Origin: Leptogranulimonas caecicola
GTDB lineage: Bacteria > Actinomycetota > Coriobacteriia > Coriobacteriales > Atopobiaceae
Assembly (NCBI RefSeq): GCF_023168405.1
Contig: NZ_AP025285.1
Location: 496,001 to 560,000, forward strand
Direction: 5' to 3'
DNA length: 64,000 nucleotides
Both the position numbers and the translations under genes were made by a program. Below the pieces are notes generated by a model. It was not told the DNA's origin. It saw only the letters and a list, made by a program, of their open reading frames with translations, and did no database searches. The first letter of the stretch is position 1; each line of letters opens with the position of its first letter. Below, one piece after another: positions 16,819 through 26,765 of this stretch.

Positions 16819-18681
16819 CTACTCGCTATCGGTTGCGGGGACCACTTCAGATTCATGAGAAGCGAGACCTTGGGAGACCACATTGCGACGACCGGTTTCA
16901 GTCCACAGGGGAGCCTCGTCGGGCTTGGAGCCAGGCTCGCAGTGAACCAGCTGGCTTAGGCAGTGGCGGGCAACAATGACGCCCAGCACCATCAAAAGCA
17001 CAGCGAAAACAAACTGGAGTCCCTTGGTGGCAAGAGTGGCGAAGCTTGCATCGGCGGCAAGAGCGGTAACACAGCCCCACGCAGAGAGCCCCAAGCTGGT
17101 GAAAGTGCATACCAGCAGGAATGCGACGGGCACATAGAGCATCCAGCCTTTACGGCCAGTGGCCTTACAAAAGACGGCCAGGCAGATCATAGTCATGCCA
17201 CCCAAGAGCTGGTTGGAGGCTCCGAAGAGGGGCCAAATGTTGAGGTATCCGCCAAAGGTGAGCGCCAAACCGAAGGCGAGGGTGAGGAAGGTGGAGAACC
17301 AGACATTGGTCACTACGCGTCCAGCCAGAGAAGTGGGGACAGTTACCTCACCGGTCTCCTTGTCCTCGAAGAAGAATTCCTGGAAAGAGGTACGGGCGAT
17401 ACGGGCCACCGCATCAAGAGAGGTGAGTGCCAATGCAGATACATTCATGGTCATGAAAACGGTAGCTACGGTGTTGTCGAAGCTCATAGCGGTCATACCG
17501 CGAGCAATGCCTGCAGCAAAGATCTGGAAGGGGGTGCTTGCGACACCTGCATTGAGAGCGCCGGTACCGGCAGTGTTCATGTCGCCAAACATGATGCCGG
17601 CGACCACGATGGCCAGAACGCCTACAAAAGACTCGATGACCATAGCGCCAAAGCCAACGGGAAGAGCGTCAGTCTCGTTAGCGAGCTGTTTAGAAGAAGT
17701 GTTAGAAGATACGAGGCTGTGGAAGCCAGAGAGTGCGCCACAGGCTACAGAGACAAAAAGCACGGGGAAGATGTAGTCGCCATTCTCGGCAAGCTTGTCG
17801 AAGGTAGCGGCGTCTACGATCATGGGTGCAGTCATGGTGGCTTGACCGTTGAAGGCGAGCACTGCGATGCCAGCAACTGCACAGAGGATCATGGCCATCA
17901 TCATGATGACAGTGAGGTAGTCGCGGGGCTGCTTAAGGGTTTGGATGGGCATGGCCGCAGCAAAGACCAGATAGACCATGACTACAGCTACCCAGCCCAC
18001 GGTGTTGAGATAGATAGGCATAGCCATGCCAGCGGCGAACATGCCAAGGATAAGAGCGCAACCCAAGGCAAACTGCTTGACGCCAGTGAGGGAGAAGCGA
18101 CGGCACGCCCAACCAAATGCGATGGCTACAAAAGTGAAGAGCACAGAGATGGTGCCTGCGACGCCGCCAGCATAGGAGCGGGTGAAGTCTACAAGGCCAT
18201 CAGGACCATCGACGGTGGCAAAGGTGCCGGCTACCATAGAGGTGAAGGCAGCGATGACGATGATGCAGAAGAGCCAGGAGAACAGAAGGAAGAGGCGGCG
18301 ACCTGTGCGGCCAACGTACTTCTCTAGCAATTGAGCCAGCGATTTGCCGTTGTTCTTCATGGAGGCGTAGAGGGCGCCAAAGTCATGGACTGCGCCCATG
18401 AACACGCCGCCTACCAGCACCCAAAGAAGCACAGGGAGCCATCCAAACATCATGGCCACGATGGTGCCGGTAACGGGCCCTGCGCCGCAGATCGAGCTAA
18501 ATTGATGGGCGAAGGCCGTAAAGCGCGAGGCGGGAGTGTAGGACTGTCCGTCCTCCATGCGGCGTGCGGGGGTGAGAGCGTCGGGATCTACGCCCCAGGT
18601 GTGAGCGAGCCATCGACCATAGAGCAGGTAGCCGGCAGCTAACGCCACCGCTACTAAAACTACGAGCACTAATCCGTTCAT
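16819..18681 (-). CDS. cstA: Carbon starvation protein A, peptide/pyruvate-type transporter
   Basis: CstA proteins take up peptides or pyruvate under starvation. The 620-residue membrane protein has the CstA N-terminal signature SRFTAFAHQFSSICGAGPV, then VHDFGALYASMKNNGKS, and in the second half LVSSNTSSKQL and NIWPLFGASNQLLGG. It has about 16 predicted helices and an acidic C-terminal tail. It starts at the ATG at 18681, after AGAAAGG at a rather long distance. No ybdD-like small partner is next to it. Expression is probably set by the leader-peptide attenuator upstream (18743-18885). Confidence 0.93.
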   Translation of the reverse strand: MNGLVLVVLVAVALAAGYLLYGRWLAHTWGVDPDALTPARRMEDGQSYTPASRFTAFAHQFSSICGAGPVTGTIVAMMFGWLPVLLWVLVGGVFMGAVHDFGALYASMKNNGKSLAQLLEKYVGRTGRRLFLLFSWLFCIIVIAAFTSMVAGTFATVDGPDGLVDFTRSYAGGVAGTISVLFTFVAIAFGWACRRFSLTGVKQFALGCALILGMFAAGMAMPIYLNTVGWVAVVMVYLVFAAAMPIQTLKQPRDYLTVIMMMAMILCAVAGIAVLAFNGQATMTAPMIVDAATFDKLAENGDYIFPVLFVSVACGALSGFHSLVSSNTSSKQLANETDALPVGFGAMVIESFVGVLAIVVAGIMFGDMNTAGTGALNAGVASTPFQIFAAGIARGMTAMSFDNTVATVFMTMNVSALALTSLDAVARIARTSFQEFFFEDKETGEVTVPTSLAGRVVTNVWFSTFLTLAFGLALTFGGYLNIWPLFGASNQLLGGMTMICLAVFCKATGRKGWMLYVPVAFLLVCTFTSLGLSAWGCVTALAADASFATLATKGLQFVFAVLLMVLGVIVARHCLSQLVHCEPGSKPDEAPLWTETGRRNVVSQGLASHESEVVPATDSE

Positions 18682-18742
18682 GAGAAAACCAACCCTTTCT
18701 TAATGCGGCGTGACACGCCCGGTTCCGCTGTGGGTGGCCATG

Positions 18743-18773
18743 AAAAAAGCCGCCCGGTGATACCCAGCGGCTT
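18743..18773 (-). terminator. Attenuator terminator in the cstA leader
   Basis: On the reverse strand AAGCCGC pairs with GCGGCTT around a 17-base interior that holds GGT/ACC pairs, and TTTTTT follows. It lies between the leader peptide and cstA, so it would stop transcription before the gene. An upstream GCGGCTT copy (18793-18803 region) can pair with its first arm instead. Confidence 0.7.
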
Positions 18774-18837
18774 ATAACATTCGTACTCAATGAAAGCCGC
18801 CCCAGATGAGCCCGGGGCGAGTTTGCTGCACCCCGAG

Positions 18838-18885
18838 CTAGCTAATAATTAGGTTGCTAAGAATGAGGGCGGCAGCTACGAACAT
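18838..18885 (-). CDS. Putative leader peptide for cstA
   Basis: A 15-codon frame, MFVAAALILSNLIIS, with a strong AAGGAG eight bases before its ATG. It has three Leu, three Ile, three Ala and one Val. The tandem Ala codons 4-6 (18868-18876) are complementary to GGCGGC in segment 2 at 18793-18803, which in turn can pair with the first arm of the terminator. That is the arrangement of a translation-coupled attenuator sensing aliphatic aminoacyl-tRNA. The peptide itself need have no function. Confidence 0.6.
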   Translation of the reverse strand: MFVAAALILSNLIIS

Positions 18886-19100
18886 GGGCGTTACTCCTTA
18901 ACCAAGGCTCCTCGCAAATGACCCTTTGTCATAGGCGGGTGTGTGCCTTTGCTTAGGTAGGCATTGTGCGCAGCTTAGGGCGAGGGATAAAGAGGGGAGG
19001 AGTAACGTTAATAAAAAAGAAATGAATAAGAAGCCTTAAAGAAAAGCAGGCCTGCTGATGAAGTGATGTGCAGAATTATTTCAGGGGACTGGTGGTGGGT

Positions 19101-19129
19101 TTGTGATTTCAATGAATGGCGCTTATACT
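19101..19129 (+). promoter_or_regulatory. Sigma-A promoter for tatA
   Basis: TTGTGA at 19101-19106 and TATACT at 19124-19129 are spaced by 17 bases. The stretch between the cstA leader and this promoter (18900-19100) is A/T-rich and probably holds the reverse-strand cstA promoter, which I could not place with confidence. Confidence 0.6.
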
Positions 19130-19204
19130 CTTCCGAGTAATTCGTTTGACTCACCTGCCGCTGACTTCTTAAGAGATGCGCGGCTCACTATCTAGGAGGT
19201 CCCC

Positions 19205-19429
19205 ATGTTAGGTGGTTTGGGTCCGGCAGAGCTTATCATCATCCTCGTCATCGTTTTGGTCATCTTCGGGCCCAAGAACCTCCCCAAGCTCGGTGCCTCT
19301 CTGGGCAAGACCGTCAAGAACATTCGCGAGGGCATGGAGAGCGAAGACTCCAAGGACGCCAAAGATCCCAAGAAGATCGAGGCAGAGGATGTCGACGTGG
19401 TGGACGAGGACAAGGACGACCAGGAGTAA
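19205..19429 (+). CDS. tatA: Sec-independent protein translocase TatA
   Basis: Forms the export channel of the twin-arginine pathway. The 74-residue protein has one N-terminal membrane helix (about residues 7-22), the [10 protein letters not shown] hinge, an amphipathic helix and a Lys/Asp/Glu-rich tail. The start follows TAGGAGGTCCCC. It stands alone; tatC is not in the window and must be elsewhere if the pathway is active. Confidence 0.93.
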   Translation: MLGGLGPAELIIILVIVLVIFGPKNLPKLGASLGKTVKNIREGMESEDSKDAKDPKKIEAEDVDVVDEDKDDQE

Positions 19430-19482
19430 CTGGCTCTTTTGCTTTGTCCACACAGGCCTGAGCGCCCTTTAGTGCATTATCT

Positions 19483-19523
19483 TGAGAAGACGGGGAATCT
19501 CTGAAGAGGCCCCCGTCTTCTCA
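19483..19523. terminator. Hairpin after tatA
   Basis: TGAGAAGACGGGG at 19483-19495 pairs exactly with 19511-19523 around a 15-base loop. No T run follows, so it may be a weak terminator or an RNA 3'-end stabiliser. Confidence 0.55.
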
Positions 19524-19600
19524 TGGCCCGAGTATCATAGGGCCTTGGGTAACCGGCGTTGCCCCTATGTGTTGTGTCTTACTAAGGAAAGGTTTTGCCC

Positions 19601-20080
19601 GTGGCTACTTCTCAGGTCCAGCTCACTCCCGAAGGCCGTCAGAAACTCGTAGATGAGCTTGCGTGGCGCGAAGGAGAACATGCCAAGGAGATCACTGAGG
19701 CTATCAAGACGGCCAAAGACTTTGGCGACCTCTCCGAGAACGCAGAGTATGACGCCGCTAAAGAGGAGCAGGCTCGCAATGAGGCTCGTTGCAATGAGAT
19801 TCGCCAGATTCTCGCCAACGCCATCACCATCGAGTCTTCTGCACTGGGCGACATGGTGTCTATCGGCTCCAAGGTCACCGTTCTCGACAAGGATTCAGGC
19901 AAAACGCTTACCCTGGCTATCGTAGGTACCACAGAGACCAATTCGTTGGAGCACAAGATCTCAACGGAGTCCCCGGTAGGCGCTGCCCTTCTCGGCCACT
20001 CCAAAGGCGAGACCGTGACTGTCACCTCTCCCAACGGTATGACCAGGACTTATCAGATTGACGATATCGAGCGCCTCTAA
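19601..20080 (+). CDS. greA: Transcription elongation factor GreA
   Basis: Binds the RNA polymerase secondary channel and stimulates cleavage of backtracked transcripts. The product is about 159 residues. The N-terminal antiparallel coiled coil ends in the acidic tip FGDLSENAEYDAA, and the C-terminal FKBP-like domain has SPVGAALLGHSKGE and VTSPNG. I choose the GTG at 19601 because AAGGAAAGG lies nine bases before it; the TTG at 19595 is too close to the site. lysS follows after 105 bases. Confidence 0.95.
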   Translation: MATSQVQLTPEGRQKLVDELAWREGEHAKEITEAIKTAKDFGDLSENAEYDAAKEEQARNEARCNEIRQILANAITIESSALGDMVSIGSKVTVLDKDSGKTLTLAIVGTTETNSLEHKISTESPVGAALLGHSKGETVTVTSPNGMTRTYQIDDIERL

Positions 20081-20185
20081 TCTGATAGCAATTCATAGGT
20101 GCGAGCGTCCTGTCTTGGGAATACCTGGGGCAGGCGCTTTGCGTTAATGGCACTTCACTAATCCCTCCACCATCAAGGAGCAACC

Positions 20186-21685
20186 ATGGCTGAGAATACG
20201 GACACCCAAACCACCACCGACGAGCGCACGCTGCGCCGTGCCAAGCGCCAGGCCATGCTGGATGCAGGAGTGAGTCCTTATCCGTCTCACTTTGAGCCCA
20301 CCGCGTTCTCCGCAGATCTTGAAGTGCGTTATAAGGACTTGCCTGACGGCGAGTTCACCGACGATGTGGTAACCATGGCTGGCCGCGTGCGCGCCATTCG
20401 CAACCAGGGCAAGATCGCCTTCTTGAGCTTGCAGGACCGCCAGGGTCAGATCCAGCTGTTCTTCCGCGTCAACAACCTCTCCGAGTCAGACTGGGAGCTG
20501 CTCAAGACGGTGGACTTGGGCGATATCATTGGAGTTACCGGGCCGGTGATGCGCTCCCGCCGCGGCCAGCTCTCTGTGGCGCCCCACAGCCTGGTGATGC
20601 TTTCCAAGGCCCTGCGTCCTCTTCCCGAGAAGTTCCACGGCCTCTCGGATAAAGAGACACGCTATCGTCAGCGCTACGCCGACATGATCGTGAATCCGGA
20701 TGTGCTGGAGACCTTCAAGAAGCGCTCTCGCATGATCGCCGCAGTGAGACGCTATATGGACGGCGAGGGTTACTACGAGGTGGAGACCCCCATCCTGCAG
20801 TACACCCTGGGCGGCGCCAATGCCCGTCCCTTCATCACCCACCACAATGCGCTGGACATGGACTTCTACCTGCGCATCGCCACTGAGCTGCACTTGAAGC
20901 GCCTCATCGTGGGCGGTATGGACCGCGTCTACGAGATCGGCCGCCAGTTTAGGAACGAGGGCATGGACCAAACCCATAACCCCGAGTTCACCACGCTGGA
21001 AGCCTATCGTGCCTATAGCGACATCGAGGGTATGAAGGAGCTGGCTGAAGGCATCTTCAAGGCTGCCTGCCATGAGATCTGCGACAGCGAGCAGATCGTC
21101 TACCAGGGTACCCAGGTCGATCTTTCTGGCACCTGGCGCTCGGCTACCATGGCCGAGCTGGTAAGCGAGGTGTGCGGTCGCGAGCTCTCCATCGACAGCT
21201 CTTTAGAAGAGCTTCGTGCCGAGAATGACAAGCACTCCTTGGCTTGGGAGCCCTCGTGGGGCGCAGGCAAACTGTTGTTCAATCTCTACGACGAGTTGGT
21301 AGAGCAGACTATCGTGAACCCCACCTTTGTCTGCGACTATCCCGTCGAGGTGTCGCCTCTGGCCAAGCGCAAGCCTTCCGATCCTCGCCTGACGGACCGC
21401 TTCGAACTGGTGATTTGCGGCCACGAGTACGCGAATGCCTTTACCGAGCTCAACGACCCGGTAGATCAGGAGTCTCGCTTCGCCGACCAGGTAGCTGCCA
21501 AGGCAGCCGGCGATGACGAGGCTATGGAATACGACCAGGACTACGTCCGTGCTCTCGAGTACGGCATGCCGCCCACCGGTGGCATTGGTATTGGTATGGA
21601 CCGCATGGCCATGCTGCTATGCGATCAACCCTCCATCCGCGACGTGCTGCCCTTCCCGCACATGCGGCCGGAGATTTTCGACTAA
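20186..21685 (+). CDS. lysS: Lysyl-tRNA synthetase, class II
   Basis: Charges tRNA-Lys. The 499-residue protein has an N-terminal OB anticodon-binding fold (about 55-160) and a class II catalytic core. Core motifs are motif 1 YYEVETPILQ, motif 2 FRNEGMDQTHNPEFTTLE and motif 3 GIGIGMDRMAMLL. The start ATG follows AAGGAGCAACC. It is followed by clpC after 17 bases, the pairing seen in actinobacteria. The C-terminal PFPHMRPE is typical of LysS. Confidence 0.97.
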   Translation: MAENTDTQTTTDERTLRRAKRQAMLDAGVSPYPSHFEPTAFSADLEVRYKDLPDGEFTDDVVTMAGRVRAIRNQGKIAFLSLQDRQGQIQLFFRVNNLSESDWELLKTVDLGDIIGVTGPVMRSRRGQLSVAPHSLVMLSKALRPLPEKFHGLSDKETRYRQRYADMIVNPDVLETFKKRSRMIAAVRRYMDGEGYYEVETPILQYTLGGANARPFITHHNALDMDFYLRIATELHLKRLIVGGMDRVYEIGRQFRNEGMDQTHNPEFTTLEAYRAYSDIEGMKELAEGIFKAACHEICDSEQIVYQGTQVDLSGTWRSATMAELVSEVCGRELSIDSSLEELRAENDKHSLAWEPSWGAGKLLFNLYDELVEQTIVNPTFVCDYPVEVSPLAKRKPSDPRLTDRFELVICGHEYANAFTELNDPVDQESRFADQVAAKAAGDDEAMEYDQDYVRALEYGMPPTGGIGIGMDRMAMLLCDQPSIRDVLPFPHMRPEIFD

Positions 21686-21702
21686 AAGGAGGCCCGACCT
21701 CT

Positions 21703-24282
21703 ATGTTTGACAAGTTTACCGAGAAGGCCCGCAAGGTCATGAGCCTCGCTCAAGACGAGGCGCGCGAACTGGGCCAAATGTATGTGGGCACCGAGCACCT
21801 GCTGCTTGGCCTCATCAAAGAGGGCGACGGCATCGCTGCCCAGGCCATGGCAGGCTTAGATGTGTCCTATGACGAGACCATGGCCATCGTGCGCGAGATT
21901 ACCCGCCGCGAAGCCGAGCCCGTGCCCGGCGGGCACATCCCCTTCACCCCTCGTGCCAAGCGTGTGCTTGAGGGCGCCTACCGCGAGACCATCTCTCGCG
22001 GCCAAACCTATATTTCTACCGAGCACCTGCTGTTGGGCATCGTGCGCGAAGGTAACGGCGTGGCTATGGAAGCCCTCTCTCGCATGGGCGTCTCCGGCGA
22101 TGCCGTGCGCAACGCCGTCAACAGCCTTATGAACGAGAACCCCGATCCTCGTAGCCGCCCTGCCATGGCAGATGTGCGTACGGGATCTGACATCATGGGC
22201 GGCCCTTCCAGCGTGGATGGTTCCATGCTTGAAGAGTACGGCCGCAACCTCACCAAGTCTGCCCAGGAGGGCAAGCTGGATCCGGTCATTGGCCGCGACT
22301 CCGAGGTAGAGCGTGTTATGCAGGTGCTGGCACGCCGCCAAAAGAACAACCCGCTCATCCTGGGCGACCCCGGTGTTGGCAAGACTGCCATTGCCGAGGG
22401 GCTCGCTCAGCTCATCGCCAACGGAGCGGTGCCCGAGGTCCTGCGCAACAAGCAAATCTGGACGCTGGACATGGCCGCGCTGGTGGCCGGCTCCAAATAC
22501 CGCGGTGAGTTCGAAGAGCGCCTTAAGAACGTGGTCAACGAGGTCATGGAGTCTCAGGACGACATCCTGTTCATCGACGAGATCCACACACTCATTGGCG
22601 CCGGCTCTGCCGAGGGCTCCATCGACGCCGCCTCCATCTTGAAGCCGCCCCTGTCTCGCGGGGAGATCCAGGTCATTGGCGCCACCACCATCGACGAGTA
22701 CCGCAAGCACATCGAGAAGGACTCAGCCTTCGAGCGCCGCTTCCAGCCGGTCTACATCAACGAGCCCTCCGTGGCAGACACTGTGGTGATCCTCGAGGGG
22801 CTGCGCGAGCGCTACGAGAAGCACCATCATGTGCACTATACCGACGAGGCCCTGACCTCGGCTGCCGTGCTCTCCAGCCGCTACATCCAGGATCGCTTCC
22901 TGCCTGACAAGGCCATCGACGTCATCGACGAGGCCGGCGCCCGCACCCGCGTCCACCGCGTGGTGGTGCCCGAGGAGATCCTGGCCTGCGATGCTGAGCT
23001 GGCTCGCATCAAAGAAGAGAAGGCCGCGGCTGCCAAGGCCCAGGAGTTCGAGCAGGCCGCTCTTCTCCGCGACAAGGAGAAGGAGCTGGGAGAGCGCCGC
23101 GAGCAGCTGGAAGAGAAGTGGCACGAAGAGTTGGACTCAGTCTGCGTCGAGGTGGGCGCTCAAGACATCGCCGACGTGGTGAGCTTCATCACCGGCGTGC
23201 CGGTTTCCAACCTCACCGAGGAAGAGGCTTCCAAGCTTCTCCGTGCCGAGAAGGTCCTCCACGAGCGGGTGATAGGTCAGGAGGAGGCCGTGTCCTCTGT
23301 GGCTCGAGCCATCCGCCGCAGCCGCTCGCCTCTCAAAGACCCGCGCCGTCCTGGCGGCTCCTTCATCTTCCTAGGCCCCTCCGGCGTGGGTAAGACAGAG
23401 CTCGCCAAGTCCCTGGCGCAATTCCTTTTCGGCAGCGAAGACGCGCTGATCACCTTCGACATGAGCGAGTTCATGGAGAAGTTCGCCGTCTCCAAGCTGG
23501 TGGGCGCGCCTCCGGGATACGTGGGCTATGACGAGGGCGGCGAGCTCACCAAGGCCGTGCGTCGCAAGCCCTACTCGGTGGTGCTGTTCGACGAGATCGA
23601 GAAGGCGCATCCCGATGTCTTCAACATCTTGCTGCAGATCCTGGATGAGGGGCGTCTCACCGACGGGCAGGGTCGCAAGGTGGACTTCTCCAACACCGTC
23701 ATCATCATGACCAGCAACATCGGTGCCCGCGAGATCGCCACTACCGCGCCCATGGGCTTTGGCAACAACGCCGGGCTCTCCGACTCCGATATCAAACAGC
23801 GGGTGACCGCCGAGCTCAAGCGTCAGTTTCGTCCGGAGTTCTTGAACCGTGTGGACGAGATCGTGGTCTTCAAGTCGCTCTCCAAGGAGCAGTTGCGCGA
23901 GATCGTCGATCTCATGGTGGCCGACCTTCGTCGACGCTTGGTGATGGAGGGCATGTCCATCGAGCTCACGGATGCTGCTCGCGACTTTGTGGCTCAAGAG
24001 GGCACCGATGCCATCTATGGTGCCCGTCCTTTGCGCCGCGCCATCCAAACCCTCATCGAGGACCCTCTGGCCGAAGAGCTCTTGGAGGGTGGCTGGTCGG
24101 CAGGGGAGATCGTCCTGGTGGACTTTGATGAAGAGGGCCATAAGCTCTCCTTTACCCACGGCACCGGTGACATCCCTGCCCCCGAGTTCTCGTCGGGCTC
24201 CAAGGGCCTGCCTTCGGGCTCCGCTTCTTCTCGTCGAGGACCCATCGCTGCGGGTACCGGCTCTGCTGAGGCCGGTGCCTAA
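21703..24282 (+). CDS. clpC: ATP-dependent Clp protease ATPase subunit ClpC
   Basis: Hexameric unfoldase that feeds substrates to ClpP. The 859-residue protein has two N-terminal Clp repeats ([16 protein letters not shown] onward, to about 145). The first AAA+ module has Walker A GDPGVGKT near residue 220. A UVR-type middle region follows ([19 protein letters not shown]), then the second AAA+ module with [10 protein letters not shown]. The ATG at 21703 follows AAAGGAGG. ctsR, mcsA and mcsB, its Bacillus partners, are absent; the gene follows lysS instead. The Ser/Gly-rich tail after residue 830 is lineage-specific. Confidence 0.96.
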   Translation: MFDKFTEKARKVMSLAQDEARELGQMYVGTEHLLLGLIKEGDGIAAQAMAGLDVSYDETMAIVREITRREAEPVPGGHIPFTPRAKRVLEGAYRETISRGQTYISTEHLLLGIVREGNGVAMEALSRMGVSGDAVRNAVNSLMNENPDPRSRPAMADVRTGSDIMGGPSSVDGSMLEEYGRNLTKSAQEGKLDPVIGRDSEVERVMQVLARRQKNNPLILGDPGVGKTAIAEGLAQLIANGAVPEVLRNKQIWTLDMAALVAGSKYRGEFEERLKNVVNEVMESQDDILFIDEIHTLIGAGSAEGSIDAASILKPPLSRGEIQVIGATTIDEYRKHIEKDSAFERRFQPVYINEPSVADTVVILEGLRERYEKHHHVHYTDEALTSAAVLSSRYIQDRFLPDKAIDVIDEAGARTRVHRVVVPEEILACDAELARIKEEKAAAAKAQEFEQAALLRDKEKELGERREQLEEKWHEELDSVCVEVGAQDIADVVSFITGVPVSNLTEEEASKLLRAEKVLHERVIGQEEAVSSVARAIRRSRSPLKDPRRPGGSFIFLGPSGVGKTELAKSLAQFLFGSEDALITFDMSEFMEKFAVSKLVGAPPGYVGYDEGGELTKAVRRKPYSVVLFDEIEKAHPDVFNILLQILDEGRLTDGQGRKVDFSNTVIIMTSNIGAREIATTAPMGFGNNAGLSDSDIKQRVTAELKRQFRPEFLNRVDEIVVFKSLSKEQLREIVDLMVADLRRRLVMEGMSIELTDAARDFVAQEGTDAIYGARPLRRAIQTLIEDPLAEELLEGGWSAGEIVLVDFDEEGHKLSFTHGTGDIPAPEFSSGSKGLPSGSASSRRGPIAAGTGSAEAGA

Positions 24283-24296
24283 GCCCCAAGTCTTTC

Positions 24297-24330
24297 AAGC
24301 GCTCGCCTGTGTGGGGCGAGCGCTTTTTTC
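24297..24330 (+). terminator. Intrinsic terminator after clpC
   Basis: AAGCGCTCGCC pairs exactly with GGCGAGCGCTT around a seven-base loop, and six T follow. Confidence 0.9.
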
Positions 24331-24433
24331 TTCAAGGTCGCGGGCCGCTAAGAGGCTCCAGCTTTGCTAGGGTAAGAACAGCGCCGAGGGCGAAGGCTGC
24401 CAGCGGGCGGCCATAGGCAGAAGAGGGTGAGTT

Positions 24434-25501
24434 ATGGGCGAGCATCAAGAAACGCAATCCCTAGACCAACGCATGGAGCGCGCCATGCGAGAAACGGCCC
24501 CTGGCACCGCTCTGAGACGCGCGCTCGACATGATCATCGCCGGTCGCCTGGGCGCTCTTATCTGCGTGGGCGATCAAGAGGCGGTGCTTGCGGCAGGAAA
24601 CGACGGCTTCCCGCTCAACATCTCCTTTACGGCCAACCGCCTCTTCGAGCTCTCGAAGATGGACGGCGCCATTGTCATCGATCGCGACCTCACCCAAATC
24701 TTAAGGGCCAATTTCCACTTGAACCCCGACCCTTCGCTGCCCACCAGCGAGACGGGCATGCGTCACCGTACCGCAGCCCGCATGAGCTTGCTTACCAATG
24801 CCATGGTGATCTCGGTCTCCGAGCGCCGGCAGGTGGTCAACGTGTTTTTAGGAGGCCGCTCCTTCGAGATCAAGACCGTGGCAGAGCTCATGACCATGGT
24901 CAACCAGCTGCTGGTGACCCTTCAAGCCACGCGCCAGTCGCTTGACCGCAACCTGTTGCGCCTGACCACCCTTGAGCTGGACAACTATGTCACCCTGGCA
25001 GACATCTCCAAGATCTTCTTCTACTTCGAGGTGCTCATGGTGGCCACAGAAGAGCTGGACGACCTCATCGACCAGCTGGGCACCGAGGGCCGCACCATCG
25101 CCATGCAGCGCGAGCAGCTGGTGGGCGACATGGATGAGGAATACACCCTCATGATCCGCGACTACGCCCACGATTCCTCCGAGGAAAACGCCCTCAGGGT
25201 GCGCGAGCTCTTCCATAACGTGGAAGCCTCCTCGCTTCACTCCGCCAAAAAGGTGGGCACGCTTTTGGGTTACGAGGGCCTCAATGAGGACTCCATCATG
25301 GCGCCTCTGGGCCTGCGCACCCTTTCTCGCATCTCGGTGGTGCGCGAGGGTATGGCCGACAAGATCGTCGACGAGTACGGCAACCTCCAAGAGCTCATGG
25401 ACGACATCGAGAACAATCCAAGCCGCCTAGACGACATTGGCGTCCAAAAGCCCGGCATCTTGGCCGACAGCCTTTACCGCATGTGGGGTCGAAAGGAGTA
25501 G
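24434..25501 (+). CDS. disA: DNA integrity scanning protein, diadenylate cyclase DisA
   Basis: Makes the second messenger c-di-AMP and scans DNA for branched lesions. The 355-residue protein has the N-terminal DAC domain with KMDGAIVID (catalytic DGA, about residue 77) and GMRHRTAARMS (RHR motif). A helical spine and a C-terminal helix-hairpin-helix region (LGLRTLSRIS) follow. Its length matches the family. It starts an operon-like run into ispD with a 2-base gap. radA, its common upstream neighbour, is missing here. Confidence 0.95.
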   Translation: MGEHQETQSLDQRMERAMRETAPGTALRRALDMIIAGRLGALICVGDQEAVLAAGNDGFPLNISFTANRLFELSKMDGAIVIDRDLTQILRANFHLNPDPSLPTSETGMRHRTAARMSLLTNAMVISVSERRQVVNVFLGGRSFEIKTVAELMTMVNQLLVTLQATRQSLDRNLLRLTTLELDNYVTLADISKIFFYFEVLMVATEELDDLIDQLGTEGRTIAMQREQLVGDMDEEYTLMIRDYAHDSSEENALRVRELFHNVEASSLHSAKKVGTLLGYEGLNEDSIMAPLGLRTLSRISVVREGMADKIVDEYGNLQELMDDIENNPSRLDDIGVQKPGILADSLYRMWGRKE

Positions 25502-25503
25502 CC

Positions 25504-26268
25504 ATGGGGCTCTGTCAGACGGCCCCTAGCGCCTGCCACCTCAAAGCATGCGGGGCCCAAAGCGACGTGGCGGTGGTCATAGTGGCCGGTGGCTCAGGGG
25601 AGCGCTTTGGCGATCCCCGAGGCAAGGCGCTGGTCCCCATCGCAGGACGCCCTCTGTTGGCCTGGTCGCTTTTAGCTGCAGATAAGGCCCAATCCACCCT
25701 ATCCCTTACCTTGGTGTGTCGTCCGCAAGATCGCCTCGCCATGGTTGAGGCAGTGGCAGCTCTCGATCTTTCCCATCCGGTGATGCTGGTGGACGGTGGC
25801 GCCACCCGTCAAGAAAGCTGCCAGGCGGGCATTATGTGCGTGTCGCCGCAAATCCCCTTCATCTCAGTGCAAGATGGGGCGCGTCCTCTCACCACCCCAG
25901 AGACCTTCGATGCAGTGGCTCGACGCGTGCGGCAGGATGAGAATTTGGCCGGGGCCATTGCCGGCTGGCCTGTCACAGACACCATCAAGCGGGCTCACGA
26001 CGGGATCATCGAGTCTACCCAAGACCGCTCCTGCCTGTGGAGCGCCCAGACGCCCCAGCTCTTCAGGGCGCCTTTGCTGCGCGAAGCCTACCGGCAGGCC
26101 GCTTACCATAGACTCTCGGTGACCGATGACGCCTCTGTGGTGGAGGCCATGGGTTTATCGGTAGCATTGGTAAGCGCCCAGCGCATCAATCCCAAGCTCA
26201 CTGTGCCAGATGATTTTGCGTTTATCGAGGCAGAGCTAGGAGCCCGAAGTCTCAGAGGAGTGTGCTAG
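25504..26268 (+). CDS. ispD: 2-C-methyl-D-erythritol 4-phosphate cytidylyltransferase
   Basis: Third step of the MEP pathway, joining CTP and methylerythritol phosphate. The 254-residue protein has the nucleotide loop VAGGSGERFG followed by GKALVPIAGRPLL, then the DGGATRQES, VQDGARPL and TDDASVVE motifs. The ATG at 25504 follows AAAGGAGTAGCC and lies 2 bases after disA. The first 22 residues, with two Cys, precede the usual start of the fold. The ispF gene begins at the next base after its stop. Confidence 0.95.
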   Translation: MGLCQTAPSACHLKACGAQSDVAVVIVAGGSGERFGDPRGKALVPIAGRPLLAWSLLAADKAQSTLSLTLVCRPQDRLAMVEAVAALDLSHPVMLVDGGATRQESCQAGIMCVSPQIPFISVQDGARPLTTPETFDAVARRVRQDENLAGAIAGWPVTDTIKRAHDGIIESTQDRSCLWSAQTPQLFRAPLLREAYRQAAYHRLSVTDDASVVEAMGLSVALVSAQRINPKLTVPDDFAFIEAELGARSLRGVC

Positions 26269-26751
26269 ATGCTCAGGATAGGCCATGGATACGACGTCCA
26301 TAGATTCCAAGAGGGCCGCCCCCTGGTGTTGGGAGGCGTCGCCATTCCTTGCGGGCGGGGGCTTTTGGGCCACTCGGATGCCGACGTATGCGTTCATGCC
26401 CTGATGGATGCGATCTGCGGGGCAGCGCGGCTAGGGGATATCGGGCAGCTGTTCCCTGACACGGACCCCGCCTATGAAGGAGCCGATTCCTTGGGACTGC
26501 TCGCCCAGGTGATGGATCGGGTTCGCGCCCTGGGTTATGAGCTTTTGGACTGCGACTGTACCATCGCCGCCCAGGCTCCTAAGCTGGCCCCCTATCGTCA
26601 GGCCATGCGCCAGGCGATGGCAGGCGCCCTCAAGGTCCCCGTCGACTCTGTGGGTCTCGCAGCCACTACCACAGAGCGTTTGGGTTTTGTGGGCCGTGAA
26701 GAGGGTATGGAGGCTTGGGCGGTGTGCCTTCTCGAAAGCCGTCCCTGCTAA
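26269..26751 (+). CDS. ispF: 2-C-methyl-D-erythritol 2,4-cyclodiphosphate synthase
   Basis: Fifth step of the MEP pathway. The 160-residue protein has GHGYDVHRF with the zinc-binding DxH, GHSDADV, DIGQLFPDTDP and the C-terminal ATTTERLGFVGREEG. The ATG begins directly after the ispD stop with no gap, so the two are probably translationally coupled. Length is normal for the family. Confidence 0.97.
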   Translation: MLRIGHGYDVHRFQEGRPLVLGGVAIPCGRGLLGHSDADVCVHALMDAICGAARLGDIGQLFPDTDPAYEGADSLGLLAQVMDRVRALGYELLDCDCTIAAQAPKLAPYRQAMRQAMAGALKVPVDSVGLAATTTERLGFVGREEGMEAWAVCLLESRPC

Positions 26752-26765
26752 CGATTGGATCTCCT

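Noticed and set aside
18682-18900. T-box riboswitch in the cstA leader
   Set aside because: GGGTATCACCGGGCGG only loosely recalls the T-box sequence, and no specifier stem was seen. The leader peptide with its own binding site explains the structure better.
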